From an uncultured Collinsella sp. (GTDB lineage: Bacteria > Actinomycetota > Coriobacteriia > Coriobacteriales > Coriobacteriaceae): a stretch of 30,654 nucleotides of DNA. The notes below the pieces were generated by a model that was not told the origin of the DNA, searched no databases, and saw nothing but the letters and a program-made list of their open reading frames with translations. The DNA is taken from contig CABUTH010000002.1 of NCBI GenBank assembly GCA_902494465.1, positions 1 through 30,654 on the forward strand. Direction: 5' to 3'. The position numbers and the translations under genes are program-made. Position 1 is the first letter of the stretch. Every line of letters starts with the position of its first letter. Shown one piece after another: positions 17,085 to 26,019 of the stretch.

Positions 17085-18733
17085 TGAAGGCGATCTGGCT
17101 TGCGTGCTGCGCGTGCGGCGATTACGGGCTGCTGCAGCGGGAAGTCGAGGGCCGTGATGCGGGTGCACAGGTGCTTCGCGTGGGTGACCTGGACGGGCTG
17201 ATTTCCATGGCGCGGGCGTTTCCGTCGCGCCGCGGGGCTGCCATCATCGCGGCGTCTCTGTTTGATACCGAAGATGTGCGCAAGACTGTTGCGCGCCTGA
17301 CGGCCGAAGGCCGCGTGAATCGCGTGGTCGTGTTGATAGAAGCGCTCGATCCGTCGGATATCGAGGGGCTGTTTCGCGCGGGGGCGACCGAGGTCATCGC
17401 TGCGCACAGTATATGCGGCAACGGGCGCGCGGGCGAGGGAGCGGTTGATTCCGATCGGCACATGACGATTGAGCCCGATGCTTTTGTTGATAGGGAACCC
17501 GGGGCGCCTCGCGCTACAAGAGGCCCGCGTGTTGATGATTATGGAAAAGCGGAAGCCGAGCATGGTCGGCGCCCCCGGAACCCCCTTGTATACGATGACG
17601 CTGGAGGGCCGGCGCAGCATGCTGGCGACTCCCCGGCTGTAGATATGGGATACGTGCACGGCGTGAATCTGGCGGATGAACTCGACGAAGTTGAGGGCTT
17701 TGCCGGGTGCGGCGAGTTGTCGCTGATGCAGCATGAGCAGATTGCGCAGAACGAACCTGCCTCGCAGACCGAACAAGCTGCCATGCCGGCTTGGACGCAG
17801 CGTGTGGTTGCGGCGGGGGAGACGGGGACGCTGCCACCGACGCCCGCTCCGCCTCCTCCGATGCCGCGGGCAGACGCTGCCGCTCCGCAGCATCGAGCTC
17901 CGGTCATCTGTGCCATTTCGGGTTCGGGCGGTTGCGGCAAGTCGACGATCGTTGCCACCATGGCACACACATCGTCGCTGTTGGGCTTGCGTGCCGCCGT
18001 GCTCGACCTGGACCTGATGTTTGGAAACCTTTACGACTTGTTAGGCGTCGATGCTCCGCGCGATATGGCGGCACTTATCGAGCCGTCGGCGGCGGGCGCG
18101 CTTGCCGAGCCGGATATCGTGGCCACATCGATGCGCGTGGCGCCGGGCGTTACGCTCTGGGGCCCCGTCGCGGCGCCCGAGCAAGCCGAGCTCATGGCAC
18201 GTCCGGTGGAGCTACTGCTTGATGTTCTGCGTCGCGAATCCGACGTGGTCTTTATCGATACCTCGGTCTTTTGGGGCGACGCCGTGGCGGCTGCGGTGGC
18301 GGCGAGCGACCGTTGCCTGGTCGTTGGCGATGCGGCGGTATCGTCCGCGACATCGGCATCGCGCGTCATTGAACTGGCAAGTCGAGTAGGTGTGCCGCGC
18401 ACGCGCATGAGCGCCGTGTTCAACCGGTTCGGTGCGCGCGGGGCAGACGAGGACGTCGCCATGCGCTTTGAGATTACCTGTGCGTTGAGCTCCAAGATTC
18501 GTATCGCCGATGGCGGGCAGGATCTCGCCGCGCTCATGGCGTTTGGGCGCGCTGACGAGGCAGTGGGGCAGACCAGCGCTTTTGCGACCAGCGTGCGCGA
18601 GGCCACGCGCGAGATGCTCGTGGAACTGGGGTGCGCCGTCGGCCCTTGGAGCGATATGGTCGCCGACCGTGCAATGCGCACCGAACGCCCGCGTATCCGC
18701 CTTCCTTGGTCGCGCGAGGGTGATCAGCGATGA
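17081..18733 (+). CDS. tadZ: Tad pilus localisation ATPase, TadZ/CpaE family
   Basis: This is a MinD/ParA-like protein that positions the Tad machine. It is 550 aa. A receiver-like N-terminal domain (about 1-130) is followed by a low-complexity linker (about 130-270) rich in Pro, Glu and Ala, then the ATPase domain. The deviant Walker A is SGSGGCGKST from about 280, followed by AVLDLDLMFGNLYDLLG. The phosphate-binding region reads VVFIDTSVFWGD. The start is GTG 17081 or ATG 17084; GGAGG favours either. Inside the linker, 17478-17642 has stronger coding statistics in the +1 frame than in the gene's own frame. The 3' end overlaps tadA by four bases (ATGA). Confidence 0.85.
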   Translation: MMKAIWLACCACGDYGLLQREVEGRDAGAQVLRVGDLDGLISMARAFPSRRGAAIIAASLFDTEDVRKTVARLTAEGRVNRVVVLIEALDPSDIEGLFRAGATEVIAAHSICGNGRAGEGAVDSDRHMTIEPDAFVDREPGAPRATRGPRVDDYGKAEAEHGRRPRNPLVYDDAGGPAQHAGDSPAVDMGYVHGVNLADELDEVEGFAGCGELSLMQHEQIAQNEPASQTEQAAMPAWTQRVVAAGETGTLPPTPAPPPPMPRADAAAPQHRAPVICAISGSGGCGKSTIVATMAHTSSLLGLRAAVLDLDLMFGNLYDLLGVDAPRDMAALIEPSAAGALAEPDIVATSMRVAPGVTLWGPVAAPEQAELMARPVELLLDVLRRESDVVFIDTSVFWGDAVAAAVAASDRCLVVGDAAVSSATSASRVIELASRVGVPRTRMSAVFNRFGARGADEDVAMRFEITCALSSKIRIADGGQDLAALMAFGRADEAVGQTSAFATSVREATREMLVELGCAVGPWSDMVADRAMRTERPRIRLPWSREGDQR

Positions 18734-20058
18734 GCCTGCAAACGAGGATTAAGGCTGCCGGCGCTGCAGCGGCGGCAGCGCCTGTAGATGCGGGGCGTCG
18801 CCGCGCGGTGAAACGACGCACCAAGCGCGCCGTGATGGACCGCATGGGTTACGACGAAGTGGCGCGTATCAGCGCCTATATCGACCCGGCACTTGCCCGC
18901 TCGGAATTGCGTCCCGCGGTGGAGGCGGCGCTCAATGTTGAGGAGCCGACCGATCTCGCGACGCCCGAGCGCGAGACTATCATCGACGAGATTTTGGATG
19001 ACGTGGTGGGCTTGGGGCCGTTGCAGCCGCTCATCGAGGACGACACCGTTACCGAAATCATGATCAACGGCTGCCGCTCGGCTTTCTTTGAACGCGGCGG
19101 CGTCTTGTACCCCATCGAGCATGCGTTTGAGGATGATGAGCAGATCCGGGTGCTTATCGACCGCATCATCTCGCCACTTGGCCGCCGTATTGACGAGCGC
19201 AGCCCCATCGTCAACGCCCGCCTCAAAACGGGCTATCGCGTCAACGCGGTGATTCCGCCTGTGGCGATTGACGGACCGATTCTCACCATCCGAAAGTTCT
19301 CGGACCGTATCTGCTCGCTGGACGAGCTTGTGGGGCTGGGGTCGCTGCCGCTTTGGTATGCGCAGCTGCTGTCGTGCGCGGTGTCGCTGCGACAGGACCT
19401 GGCGGTTGCGGGAGGCACGGGATCTGGTAAGACCACTCTGCTCAACGCGTTGTCATGCGAGATCTCCACCGGCGAGCGCATCGTGACGATCGAGGACTCT
19501 GCCGAGCTCAAGTTTGCGCATCATCCGCACGTGGTGCGCCTAGAGGCGCGCGAGGCTTCAATTGAGGGCGAGGGCGCGGTGACGATCCGCGACCTGGTGA
19601 CCAATGCCCTGCGCATGCGTCCCGACCGCATCGTGGTGGGCGAGGTGCGCGGTGCCGAGTGCTGCGACATGTTGCAGGCCATGAACACGGGCCACGACGG
19701 GTCGCTCACCACGCTTCATGCGGGTTCCGAGCAGGAGACCGTGGTGCGTCTGACGTTGCTTGCACGTTATGGCATCGATCTGCCGAGCGAGCTCATCGAG
19801 GAGCAGATTGCCATGGCGCTCGACGGCATCGTGATGTCCGAGCGCCACGCCGATGGCAGGCGTTTCGTCTCCTCGTATTCGGGGGTGCGTCGCGCCGCGT
19901 CGGGCGGCGTAGAGCTCGAGCGCTATGTGACTTTCGATGCCGCCGAGCGCACCTGGAAGCTTGACCGCGAGCCGCCGTTTATCGCAGAAGGCCTGCGGTC
20001 GGGGACGCTCACACAAGAGGAGGTGGACGAATGGAGGTCGCTGTGCCCCTCGTCGTAG
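18730..20058 (+). CDS. tadA: Tad pilus secretion ATPase, TadA/CpaF family
   Basis: This hexameric type II/IV-secretion-type ATPase drives pilin polymerisation. It is 442 aa. The N-terminal domain carries the family motif [12 protein letters not shown]. It is followed by [25 protein letters not shown]. Walker [15 protein letters not shown] begins at residue 228, the Asp box is [12 protein letters not shown], and Walker B lies in [14 protein letters not shown]. The His box [12 protein letters not shown] completes the set. It is coupled to tadZ by ATGA and overlaps tadB by 28 bases. Confidence 0.95.
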   Translation: MSLQTRIKAAGAAAAAAPVDAGRRRAVKRRTKRAVMDRMGYDEVARISAYIDPALARSELRPAVEAALNVEEPTDLATPERETIIDEILDDVVGLGPLQPLIEDDTVTEIMINGCRSAFFERGGVLYPIEHAFEDDEQIRVLIDRIISPLGRRIDERSPIVNARLKTGYRVNAVIPPVAIDGPILTIRKFSDRICSLDELVGLGSLPLWYAQLLSCAVSLRQDLAVAGGTGSGKTTLLNALSCEISTGERIVTIEDSAELKFAHHPHVVRLEAREASIEGEGAVTIRDLVTNALRMRPDRIVVGEVRGAECCDMLQAMNTGHDGSLTTLHAGSEQETVVRLTLLARYGIDLPSELIEEQIAMALDGIVMSERHADGRRFVSSYSGVRRAASGGVELERYVTFDAAERTWKLDREPPFIAEGLRSGTLTQEEVDEWRSLCPSS

Positions 20059-20957
20059 GGGGTTTGGCAGGGTTTTCTGTTGCGACGGCGTGCGGGGCGG
20101 AACCTCGTGTGCCGCAGGTACCGCCGGCGGAGCTGGCGCGTCAGGCGCTCGAGACGGTGGCAGAGAAGCTGCCGCGTGAGCTGGTGGAAAACGATCTGCT
20201 GAAAAAGATCGCCCGTTCGTGGACATCGCTGGCTCCGGCGCATCGCCTTGGCCTCGTGATCGAAGATGCTTCGGGGCGTTTGGCGTTTCTGCTGCTATCG
20301 AGCGGTGTCTGCTGCGTTTTACTAACGATGGTGTCGTTATCGCCACTCGGATTTGCCTTGGGACTTGTTGCTCCGATTGCCGTTGGCGCCGCTCGGGACG
20401 GCTTTGAGAGCCGGCGCGAGCAACACGATGCAGAAGAGGCCATGCCCGAGGCGTTTACCGCACTTTCCATGTCGCTTGCCTCGGGACATTCGCTGGCCCA
20501 GGGCATGCGCTTTGTGGGCGCTCATGCGCAAGAGCCGGTACATACCGAGTTTTTGCGGGTGGCGGCGGCGATCGATTGCGGCATCTCGGCGACCGACGCG
20601 CTCGATGACTTGCTCGTGCGCATCGACGCCCCCGGTCTTTCGCTTGTGACCTTGGCGCTTAAGGTATCTCAGCGCACCGGCGCTCCGCTTGCCGACTTAC
20701 TGTCCGAGGCGTCGAGCATGGTGGGGGAGCGCATTGAGCTCAAGCGCCGCCTGGATGTCAAGACGTCGCAGGCTCGCATGTCTGCGCATATGGTCGCGGC
20801 GATGCCGGCGGGCATGTGCGCGGTGTTGGCGCTGCTTTCGGCAGATTTTCGTCGTGGTCTTGCGACGCCTGCCGGCGCGGGCGCTGTGGTGCTGGGCCTT
20901 GCCCTCAACGCCGTTGCCCTGGTGGTTATCCGGCGCATTATGCGGGTGGAGCTATGA
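20031..20957 (+). CDS. tadB: Tad pilus inner-membrane platform protein, TadB
   Basis: This is a polytopic membrane protein of the type II secretion F-domain family (308 aa). It forms the assembly platform with TadC. Two membrane helices (about 90-125) precede a cytoplasmic F-domain (EEAMPEAFTALSMSLASGHSLAQGM...), with a C-terminal pair of helices (about 255-300). ATG 20031 has AGGAGG eight bases upstream, inside the end of tadA. It ends in an ATGA overlap with tadC. Confidence 0.88.
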   Translation: MEVAVPLVVGGLAGFSVATACGAEPRVPQVPPAELARQALETVAEKLPRELVENDLLKKIARSWTSLAPAHRLGLVIEDASGRLAFLLLSSGVCCVLLTMVSLSPLGFALGLVAPIAVGAARDGFESRREQHDAEEAMPEAFTALSMSLASGHSLAQGMRFVGAHAQEPVHTEFLRVAAAIDCGISATDALDDLLVRIDAPGLSLVTLALKVSQRTGAPLADLLSEASSMVGERIELKRRLDVKTSQARMSAHMVAAMPAGMCAVLALLSADFRRGLATPAGAGAVVLGLALNAVALVVIRRIMRVEL

Positions 20958-21595
20958 GCGCCCCGGTTGCAGTTGCGGCTTGCCTGTGCGCCCTGAGTGT
21001 ATTTATCGCGACGGGTTTGGATCGGGCGGATGCACGCAAGATCGCAGGGGCCTGCAAGCGCGAGACGGTGCTGGTCGCTGTCGCGGGTCGCTCGGTGGTC
21101 GATGCTCTGACCGCGCGAGTGAAGGGCGCGGTTGGAGCGGGCGGCCCGGCGCGAGTGTCGCTCGGCGAAGTGTCCGAGATGATCGATGTTGTGCGCTTGG
21201 GTCTTTCGGCCGGTCTTTCGTTTGATGCGGCGCTTGAGATTTTCTGCGCCAACCGCCGGTCAGTGCTGGCTCTTCGACTTGAGCGGGCCTGCATGGCGTG
21301 GCAGGTGGGCGTGGGCACACGTGAGGACGAGTTGTTGGCCGCCGCGCGCGATCTGGACGTGCGAGCGCTCGAGACCTTTGCCATCACGGTGGGGCAGGCG
21401 CTCGCCCTGGGTGCCCCACTTGCCGAGACGCTGGCCGCTCAAAGTCGCGAGATCCGTGCGGCTCATCGCGCCGCGGTCGAGCGTGAGATCGAGCGTGCGC
21501 CCGTCAAGCTGCTGATTCCCACCGGCACGCTCATCTTGCCGGCGTTGCTTCTGTCCATATTGGGCCCGCTGCTGGGAGCAGGCGGGATGATGTAG
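20954..21595 (+). CDS. tadC: Tad pilus inner-membrane platform protein, TadC
   Basis: This is the second F-domain platform protein (213 aa, shorter than the common ~300). It has an N-terminal hydrophobic helix (about 3-18), an F-domain with VSEMIDVVRLGLSAGLSFDAALEIF, and a C-terminal helix ending LGPLLGAGGMM. The start ATG 20954 overlaps the tadB stop (ATGA). A longer upstream frame from 20816 lies wholly within tadB and is rejected. Confidence 0.85.
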   Translation: MSAPVAVAACLCALSVFIATGLDRADARKIAGACKRETVLVAVAGRSVVDALTARVKGAVGAGGPARVSLGEVSEMIDVVRLGLSAGLSFDAALEIFCANRRSVLALRLERACMAWQVGVGTREDELLAAARDLDVRALETFAITVGQALALGAPLAETLAAQSREIRAAHRAAVEREIERAPVKLLIPTGTLILPALLLSILGPLLGAGGMM

Positions 21596-21605
21596 GGAGG
21601 AATAC

Positions 21606-21839
21606 ATGAACACGATGGTCGAAGTTGCTGACAAGGCTTGGAACCGGGCTTTTTGCCGGGCGATTCGCGCTCGCCAGCATGCCAAGGAGCTGTTGCAGGA
21701 GGAGAGCGCGCAGGGTACCACCGAGTACGCCATTTTGGTGGGTGTGCTTGTGGTGATCGCGATTATTGCCATCGTTGCATTTAAAGGCAAGGTCCAAGAT
21801 CTATGGAACGCTATCAGCGAGGGCATCAACAGCCTGTAG
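21606..21839 (+). CDS. Flp-type major pilin precursor
   Basis: This 77-aa pilin precursor has a long basic leader and the Flp core. Residues 36-41 read QGTTEY, followed by the hydrophobic segment AILVGVLVVIAIIAIVAF. Taking E40 as the conserved +5 Glu and Y41 as +6, cleavage would fall after A35 and leave 42 residues. The leader is long compared with the usual 10-26. The ribosome site AGGGAGGA is the best in the operon, consistent with high expression of the major subunit. Confidence 0.85.
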   Translation: MNTMVEVADKAWNRAFCRAIRARQHAKELLQEESAQGTTEYAILVGVLVVIAIIAIVAFKGKVQDLWNAISEGINSL

Positions 21840-22366
21840 AGGGCGAGCGCCCCATCGGGGTGCTGCTGGTGTTTGCTTGCCTGACCGTGGCGATAGCGGC
21901 GGTGCTTTGGGGGCTTAACGCCGCGCGGCAGCAGCGTCCTGGGGCCGCCTTCGATTCGGGCTCAGATTCGGCGGTGGCGTCTCAAAAAGATGAGATGCGA
22001 GATGCGGACGATTCGGATGTCGCTGTCACGGCGCAAACCTTTCTGCGGACGCTCGACAAGCGGTCTGGCACTGCGACGGATTCGCCTGAGGACAACGCGA
22101 TTGCGGTCCGGCTTGCATGGTCCGAGGACCGACCGATGACCGAGGCAGCGGCGGATATGTTACGCGCCTACCGCGAGGTGCCAACGGCCCAGCTCGCCCT
22201 GAGCGGCTATCTCGATATTAAGGGCAACGTATGGGGCGCCATCGTGCGCGATGGGCGCGGCTGGGTCGATATGGTGACGGTTGCCGCGGATACCGGCGAT
22301 GCTTCGTGTCGTCTGCGCGCCGTGCGTCTGGTCCCGCAAACAATAAGCTCAAAGGAGGGATCGTGA
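21803..22366 (+). CDS. unknown Tad-operon single-pass membrane protein
   Basis: I do not recognise this 187-aa protein. One membrane helix (about 18-38, GVLLVFACLTVAIAAVLWGL) follows a short polar N-terminus. A Ser/Asp-rich linker (about 48-75) leads to a compact extracytoplasmic domain of about 110 residues (QTFLRTLDKRSG... to VRLVPQT). It overlaps the pilin gene by 37 bases in another frame and lies between two pilin genes, so a pilus accessory or minor-subunit role is likely. The ATG 21803 has only a weak AAGG; GTG 21860 is possible but would remove the N-terminal flank. Confidence 0.65.
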   Translation: MERYQRGHQQPVEGERPIGVLLVFACLTVAIAAVLWGLNAARQQRPGAAFDSGSDSAVASQKDEMRDADDSDVAVTAQTFLRTLDKRSGTATDSPEDNAIAVRLAWSEDRPMTEAAADMLRAYREVPTAQLALSGYLDIKGNVWGAIVRDGRGWVDMVTVAADTGDASCRLRAVRLVPQTISSKEGS

Positions 22367-22367
22367 A

Positions 22368-22586
22368 ATGCATGACGTTCTGCGTGAAGAGGTTGCCCAA
22401 GCGACTGTGGAATACGCCATCGTCACGGTGGCGCTGCTTTCCATCGTGCTGGCAATCGCGGGGCTTTGGCGTGCCGGTGCCGATGGGCGCTTGGCGGCGC
22501 TGGTCGAGCGGGCGGCATCTCACGGCGTCACCTCGACATCGGTTGTCGACGCTGCTGCGGGTGCTAAGGACATCGCGTTGTATTGA
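22368..22586 (+). CDS. second small Flp/TadE-like pilin
   Basis: This 72-aa precursor has a 10-residue leader (MHDVLREEVA), then QATVEY and a hydrophobic segment AIVTVALLSIVLAIAGLW. The Glu is +5 if cleavage follows A10, giving a 62-aa mature protein. Its strong ribosome site AAAGGAGGG is eight bases upstream. It is probably a minor pilin or initiation pseudopilin; which of the two small proteins is the major subunit is not certain. Confidence 0.75.
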   Translation: MHDVLREEVAQATVEYAIVTVALLSIVLAIAGLWRAGADGRLAALVERAASHGVTSTSVVDAAAGAKDIALY

Positions 22587-23058
22587 TATCGCGCGCGAGG
22601 ACCGGGCGCAGTCTACGGTCGAGGCCGCTTTTTTGCTGCCGACGTTTCTGACGCTCATTCTTCTCGCACTGCAGCCGGTGTGCCTGCTCTATACGCGCGC
22701 GGTCATGGAGTCTGCCGCCGCCGAGACCGCGCGGCTCATGACCACGACGACGGCGGAGGACGACGATCTTAAGGAGTTCACCCGCCGCCGGCTTGTCGCA
22801 GTGCCCAACGTTTCGATTTTTCATGCCGGCGGGCCGTTGTCATGGGATATCGAGCTTGGCCGGGCCGGTGCGGGCGGCGTCTCGGCCGTGTCCGTTTCCG
22901 GCGAGGTCAAGCCGTTGCCTGTGATCGGTGCGTTTGCGCGGGCTATGGGTGGTACCGCCGAGGGCGGCTACGTTGAGCTCAAGGTCGATGTCTCGTATCA
23001 ATCGCGTCCCGAATGGCTGGAGGGAGATTATGATTCGTGGATTGCTGCATGGGATTAA
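22561..23058 (+). CDS. tadE: TadE-like pseudopilin 1
   Basis: The protein (165 aa) has REDRAQSTVEAAFLLP followed by TFLTLILLALQPVCLLYTR, the TadE signature and helix, then an extracytoplasmic domain of about 110 residues. GTG 22561 is chosen as the nearest in-frame start that keeps the signature. It overlaps the previous gene by 26 bases and has no clear ribosome site, so translation is probably coupled. The longer frame from 22231 lies inside other genes. Confidence 0.75.
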   Translation: MLRTSRCIDIAREDRAQSTVEAAFLLPTFLTLILLALQPVCLLYTRAVMESAAAETARLMTTTTAEDDDLKEFTRRRLVAVPNVSIFHAGGPLSWDIELGRAGAGGVSAVSVSGEVKPLPVIGAFARAMGGTAEGGYVELKVDVSYQSRPEWLEGDYDSWIAAWD

Positions 23059-25183
23059 GCGTTTCTGGTCTAGATGCGTTTTGACGCGCCGTCCGAGCTG
23101 CCATCGCAAGCGAGGCGGCTTTATGGGCCGCGCCGGTATCGACCTGTTTATCGAAGACGGTGCCTACACCACGCTTTCTTCTGCCGTGGTCATCCTAGTG
23201 GTGCTCACGTTGTTGTTTTCGTCGACCGCGGCGATATGGAGCATGTCGCGTGCCGGGGATACCCAGGTGGCGGCCGATAGCGGCGCGCTGGCGGGTGCCA
23301 ACGTAGTGTCGTCCTATCACACGGCTGCCACGGTGGTTGATGCGAGCATCTTGAGTTTGGGCCTGGCGGGGTTTGCCACGATCGGGACGGGCCTGGTCGC
23401 CATCCTCATCCCGGGTGCCGAACCAGTTGCCGGCAATATGGTCGACACCGGGATTGAGATCATTAAAACGCGCAACAAGTTTGCCAAAAGCGCATCGGAA
23501 GGCTTACAGAAAATCGAGACGGCTCTGCCGTATCTGATCGCCGCGCGTGCCACGCAGGCGGTCTCGGCGCAGGATACCGATAGTGTGACCTATACCGGTA
23601 CGGCGCTTGCCGTGCCCAGGACATCCGAATCGGACTTCGCCGCGCTCAAAGGGTCAGAGATCTCGACCGATGCCATCGAGAGCACCTCAAAAGACCTTGA
23701 CTATGCTGCCAAGGAACTGAAGAAAGCGTCCGAGAAAACGTCAAAGGCCAAGGAACGCGCCTGGCTTGCCGATTGCGGTGGATCGGACAGAGGCGCAGTC
23801 GGAAGCTGTTCGTGCATGTGGGAACGCGCGAAGAACTTGGCGAAGCTTTCGGATATTGAGAATCCGCACTATGCCTCGAGTGTCACATGGGAGCCGCAAG
23901 TGGCGCTCGATCGCGCGAAGGCCTATTACCGCTTGCGCCTTGCAAACGAGGCACCTCAGGGCTCAAGCGTCGAGACGAAGGCGGAGTCGGCGGCGCGCAA
24001 GGCGTTTTACACCTATGCGAGTACAGAGGTCAATCGTGCATATGTAACCGAGGACGGAGATGCAGTCACTTTCCATATCCCGCTGTTGCCGCGCAACGCT
24101 GACGAGGTGCGAGCGACGGAACTCTATACCGATGCGGCGTGGCCAACCAGCGCCATCGATGGCAAGACGTATCTGCATTACGGAACGAGTTGCCCCAACT
24201 ATAAGAAGGGGTCGCCAGGCGGGCTAGCCTCGGTTGCTGATTATGACGGGCAGGACAGATGCAACAGATGCCATTTTGGCGTTTCGTCGCTCGGTGCCGT
24301 TGCAGCGCCTTCGACTTCTATCGAAAACGGCTTCGAATACCACTTTGACAAGTTCAAAGACGCCCTGGAAGACTACGTTAAATGCCGCAACATAGAACTC
24401 GAACTTGAGCGTCAGACCGAGGATGAGGCCGACCGTGCGGGCAATGCGTTTGACCAGGCCATTAAAGCGCTTTCCGGCGAGCGCCCGCGTATCGCCCCAC
24501 CTGGACGCAACGGCGTGGTCGCATTTGCAGTTTCGGGTGACATTACCAGCCCCGATCAACTTAACTCCTCGTTTAACACGGCAGTCAGGCTTGGCGATCG
24601 CGGTGCTATCTCTGCCGCGGTGCTGGCGCCCGATGAGGCGACGGCGCAAAACAACGTGCTTTCGCGATTTTTCTCGACATTGAAGGAACGCTCGGGCGGC
24701 GTTGCCGGCGTGCTCGACGGCGTCATGGATGTTTGGGGACGGCTGCTCGTGGGATACGGTGATATCCAAGGTTCGGCCGACGAACTTATGGACGAGATGA
24801 TTAAAGACCTAGGAGGGGGCAGCGGTGCGTTGGGCTCCATCGCATCGTGGCTCGGCGATACCGTTTCGGCGTCCGTGGCGGCGCTGGGTTTGGAACCGTG
24901 CGACTTGCGCCTGCGAAAGCCGGTGCTGACCGATTCCGCCAATGTCATTAAGAGTCCGGGGTCTGACATTGCGGGTCTCTCTCAAGCGCAATACAAACTG
25001 CGAAGTATTCCGTTGGGCGTGACCGATCCCAAGGCGCTTTGCGAGGCGTTGGAATATCAAGTCGAACGCACCATTAGCGGTACGGTGTTCACGCTTGCGG
25101 AGATTCCTCTGCCCGGCGGCGGCTCCATCCCACTCACCGTCGATGTCGCCACGCTGGTTGGCGCTCTGGGCGGTGGGTCGTAA
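23030..25183 (+). CDS. large TadG-like pilus-associated protein
   Basis: The 717-aa protein has a cytoplasmic basic N-terminus, a membrane helix (about 45-70) and the TadG-type motif DTQVAADSGALAGANVV. A second hydrophobic stretch lies at about 105-130. A long extracytoplasmic domain follows, with a helical Lys/Glu-rich stretch (about 220-250) and several Cys. These include CGGSDRGAVGSCSC and a CNRC pair near 405-408, suggesting disulfides or metal binding. The C-terminal region has Gly-rich turns. It probably forms a tip adhesin or a peptidoglycan-spanning structure. The N-terminus fits the TadE/G-like Flp assembly family; the rest I do not recognise. ATG 23030 has GGAGGGAG upstream and overlaps tadE. 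Confidence 0.75.
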   Translation: MIRGLLHGIKRFWSRCVLTRRPSCHRKRGGFMGRAGIDLFIEDGAYTTLSSAVVILVVLTLLFSSTAAIWSMSRAGDTQVAADSGALAGANVVSSYHTAATVVDASILSLGLAGFATIGTGLVAILIPGAEPVAGNMVDTGIEIIKTRNKFAKSASEGLQKIETALPYLIAARATQAVSAQDTDSVTYTGTALAVPRTSESDFAALKGSEISTDAIESTSKDLDYAAKELKKASEKTSKAKERAWLADCGGSDRGAVGSCSCMWERAKNLAKLSDIENPHYASSVTWEPQVALDRAKAYYRLRLANEAPQGSSVETKAESAARKAFYTYASTEVNRAYVTEDGDAVTFHIPLLPRNADEVRATELYTDAAWPTSAIDGKTYLHYGTSCPNYKKGSPGGLASVADYDGQDRCNRCHFGVSSLGAVAAPSTSIENGFEYHFDKFKDALEDYVKCRNIELELERQTEDEADRAGNAFDQAIKALSGERPRIAPPGRNGVVAFAVSGDITSPDQLNSSFNTAVRLGDRGAISAAVLAPDEATAQNNVLSRFFSTLKERSGGVAGVLDGVMDVWGRLLVGYGDIQGSADELMDEMIKDLGGGSGALGSIASWLGDTVSASVAALGLEPCDLRLRKPVLTDSANVIKSPGSDIAGLSQAQYKLRSIPLGVTDPKALCEALEYQVERTISGTVFTLAEIPLPGGGSIPLTVDVATLVGALGGGS

Positions 25184-25659
25184 TGAGTATCCGCATGCGT
25201 CTGCGCGAGGAGCGCGCCCAAGCGACGGTGGAGATGGCGGTGGTTACGCCCGTTTTGCTGGTGCTGGCACTCATCGTGTACAACGTCATGATCTTTGCCA
25301 GCGCTGTCGCGCGCTTCGACCGCGTGGTACCCGACATCGTGTTGGCGCACGCCGTGGCGTCGGAGGGGGAGGGCGACGAAAGCTCTGCCGATGCCTCGGC
25401 GACGGTTCAGACTCAAATTCTGAATGCCATGGAAGGCTATGACTTGCGGATCGAAGTGTCGAGCGAGCAAGGCGCGGAGGCATTGGATGGTGGCCTGCTT
25501 TCCCTATCCGGTACGTTTAGGACCTACACCTGCACCATGCACTATGAGCCGTGGCCGACTTCTCTCAGCATCGCTGGCGTTTCGCTGGGGGCGCCGACAA
25601 CGTTGTCGCACGAGCGCGCGGTGACGGTCGATCCGTGGCGCCCGGGGGTGGTCATGTGA
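25183..25659 (+). CDS. TadE-like pseudopilin 2
   Basis: The protein (158 aa) starts with a 12-residue basic leader, then QATVEMAVVTP and the helix VLLVLALIVYNVMIFASAVARF. An acidic, Ser/Asp-rich stretch follows, then a beta-rich tail with TFRTYTCTMHYEPWP. The ATG overlaps the stop of the preceding gene (TAATG). It shares the processing motif of the other three pilin-like proteins in the operon. Confidence 0.8.
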   Translation: MSIRMRLREERAQATVEMAVVTPVLLVLALIVYNVMIFASAVARFDRVVPDIVLAHAVASEGEGDESSADASATVQTQILNAMEGYDLRIEVSSEQGAEALDGGLLSLSGTFRTYTCTMHYEPWPTSLSIAGVSLGAPTTLSHERAVTVDPWRPGVVM

Positions 25660-26015
25660 CCGCGGTCTCGTCCTACATCGCCTACGCGCGGGCACTCAAT
25701 AGGCTGGGTTGGACGCCGGCCGAGTTTGTGGTAGCGGAGTCGTTTGTCATGCGCCTGCGCGGCATGCTGGGACGGCGTCCGGTTGCCGCCAACGGCTTGC
25801 CGCTCGTCATGGCGTTTCCACGCTGCTCTTCGGTCCATACGTGTTTTATGGCCTATCCCATCGACATCGCCTTCATCAATCGCGACGGCAATATCCTCGC
25901 GCGCTACGAAAACGTCCGTCCTTGGCACATGTGTTCCTGTCCCGGTGCCTGGGCGGTATTGGAACGCCCTTCAATCCTCGCTACACCTCCCACCCTCCAA
26001 CAAGTGCCGGCGTAA
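25656..26015 (+). CDS. DUF192 family protein
   Basis: The 119-aa protein matches DUF192: RLRGMLGR near the N-terminus, then FPRCSSVHTCFMAYPIDIAFINRDGNIL, with RPWHMCSCPGAWAVLE after it. The biochemical function of the family is unknown. Members often sit next to Tad or secretion genes in Actinobacteria, and here it ends the Tad operon. Extra Cys in the core (CSSVHTC, CSC) are noteworthy. The start GTG 25656 overlaps the tadE stop (GTGA); the upstream GGGGGTGG can serve as ribosome site. No signal peptide. Confidence 0.8.
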   Translation: MTAVSSYIAYARALNRLGWTPAEFVVAESFVMRLRGMLGRRPVAANGLPLVMAFPRCSSVHTCFMAYPIDIAFINRDGNILARYENVRPWHMCSCPGAWAVLERPSILATPPTLQQVPA

Positions 26016-26019
26016 GAGA

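Noticed and set aside
22231..22560. N-terminal extension of TadE-1 starting at 22231
   Set aside because: It lies out of frame inside the unknown membrane protein and the second pilin, and would displace the leader and helix from the N-terminus.
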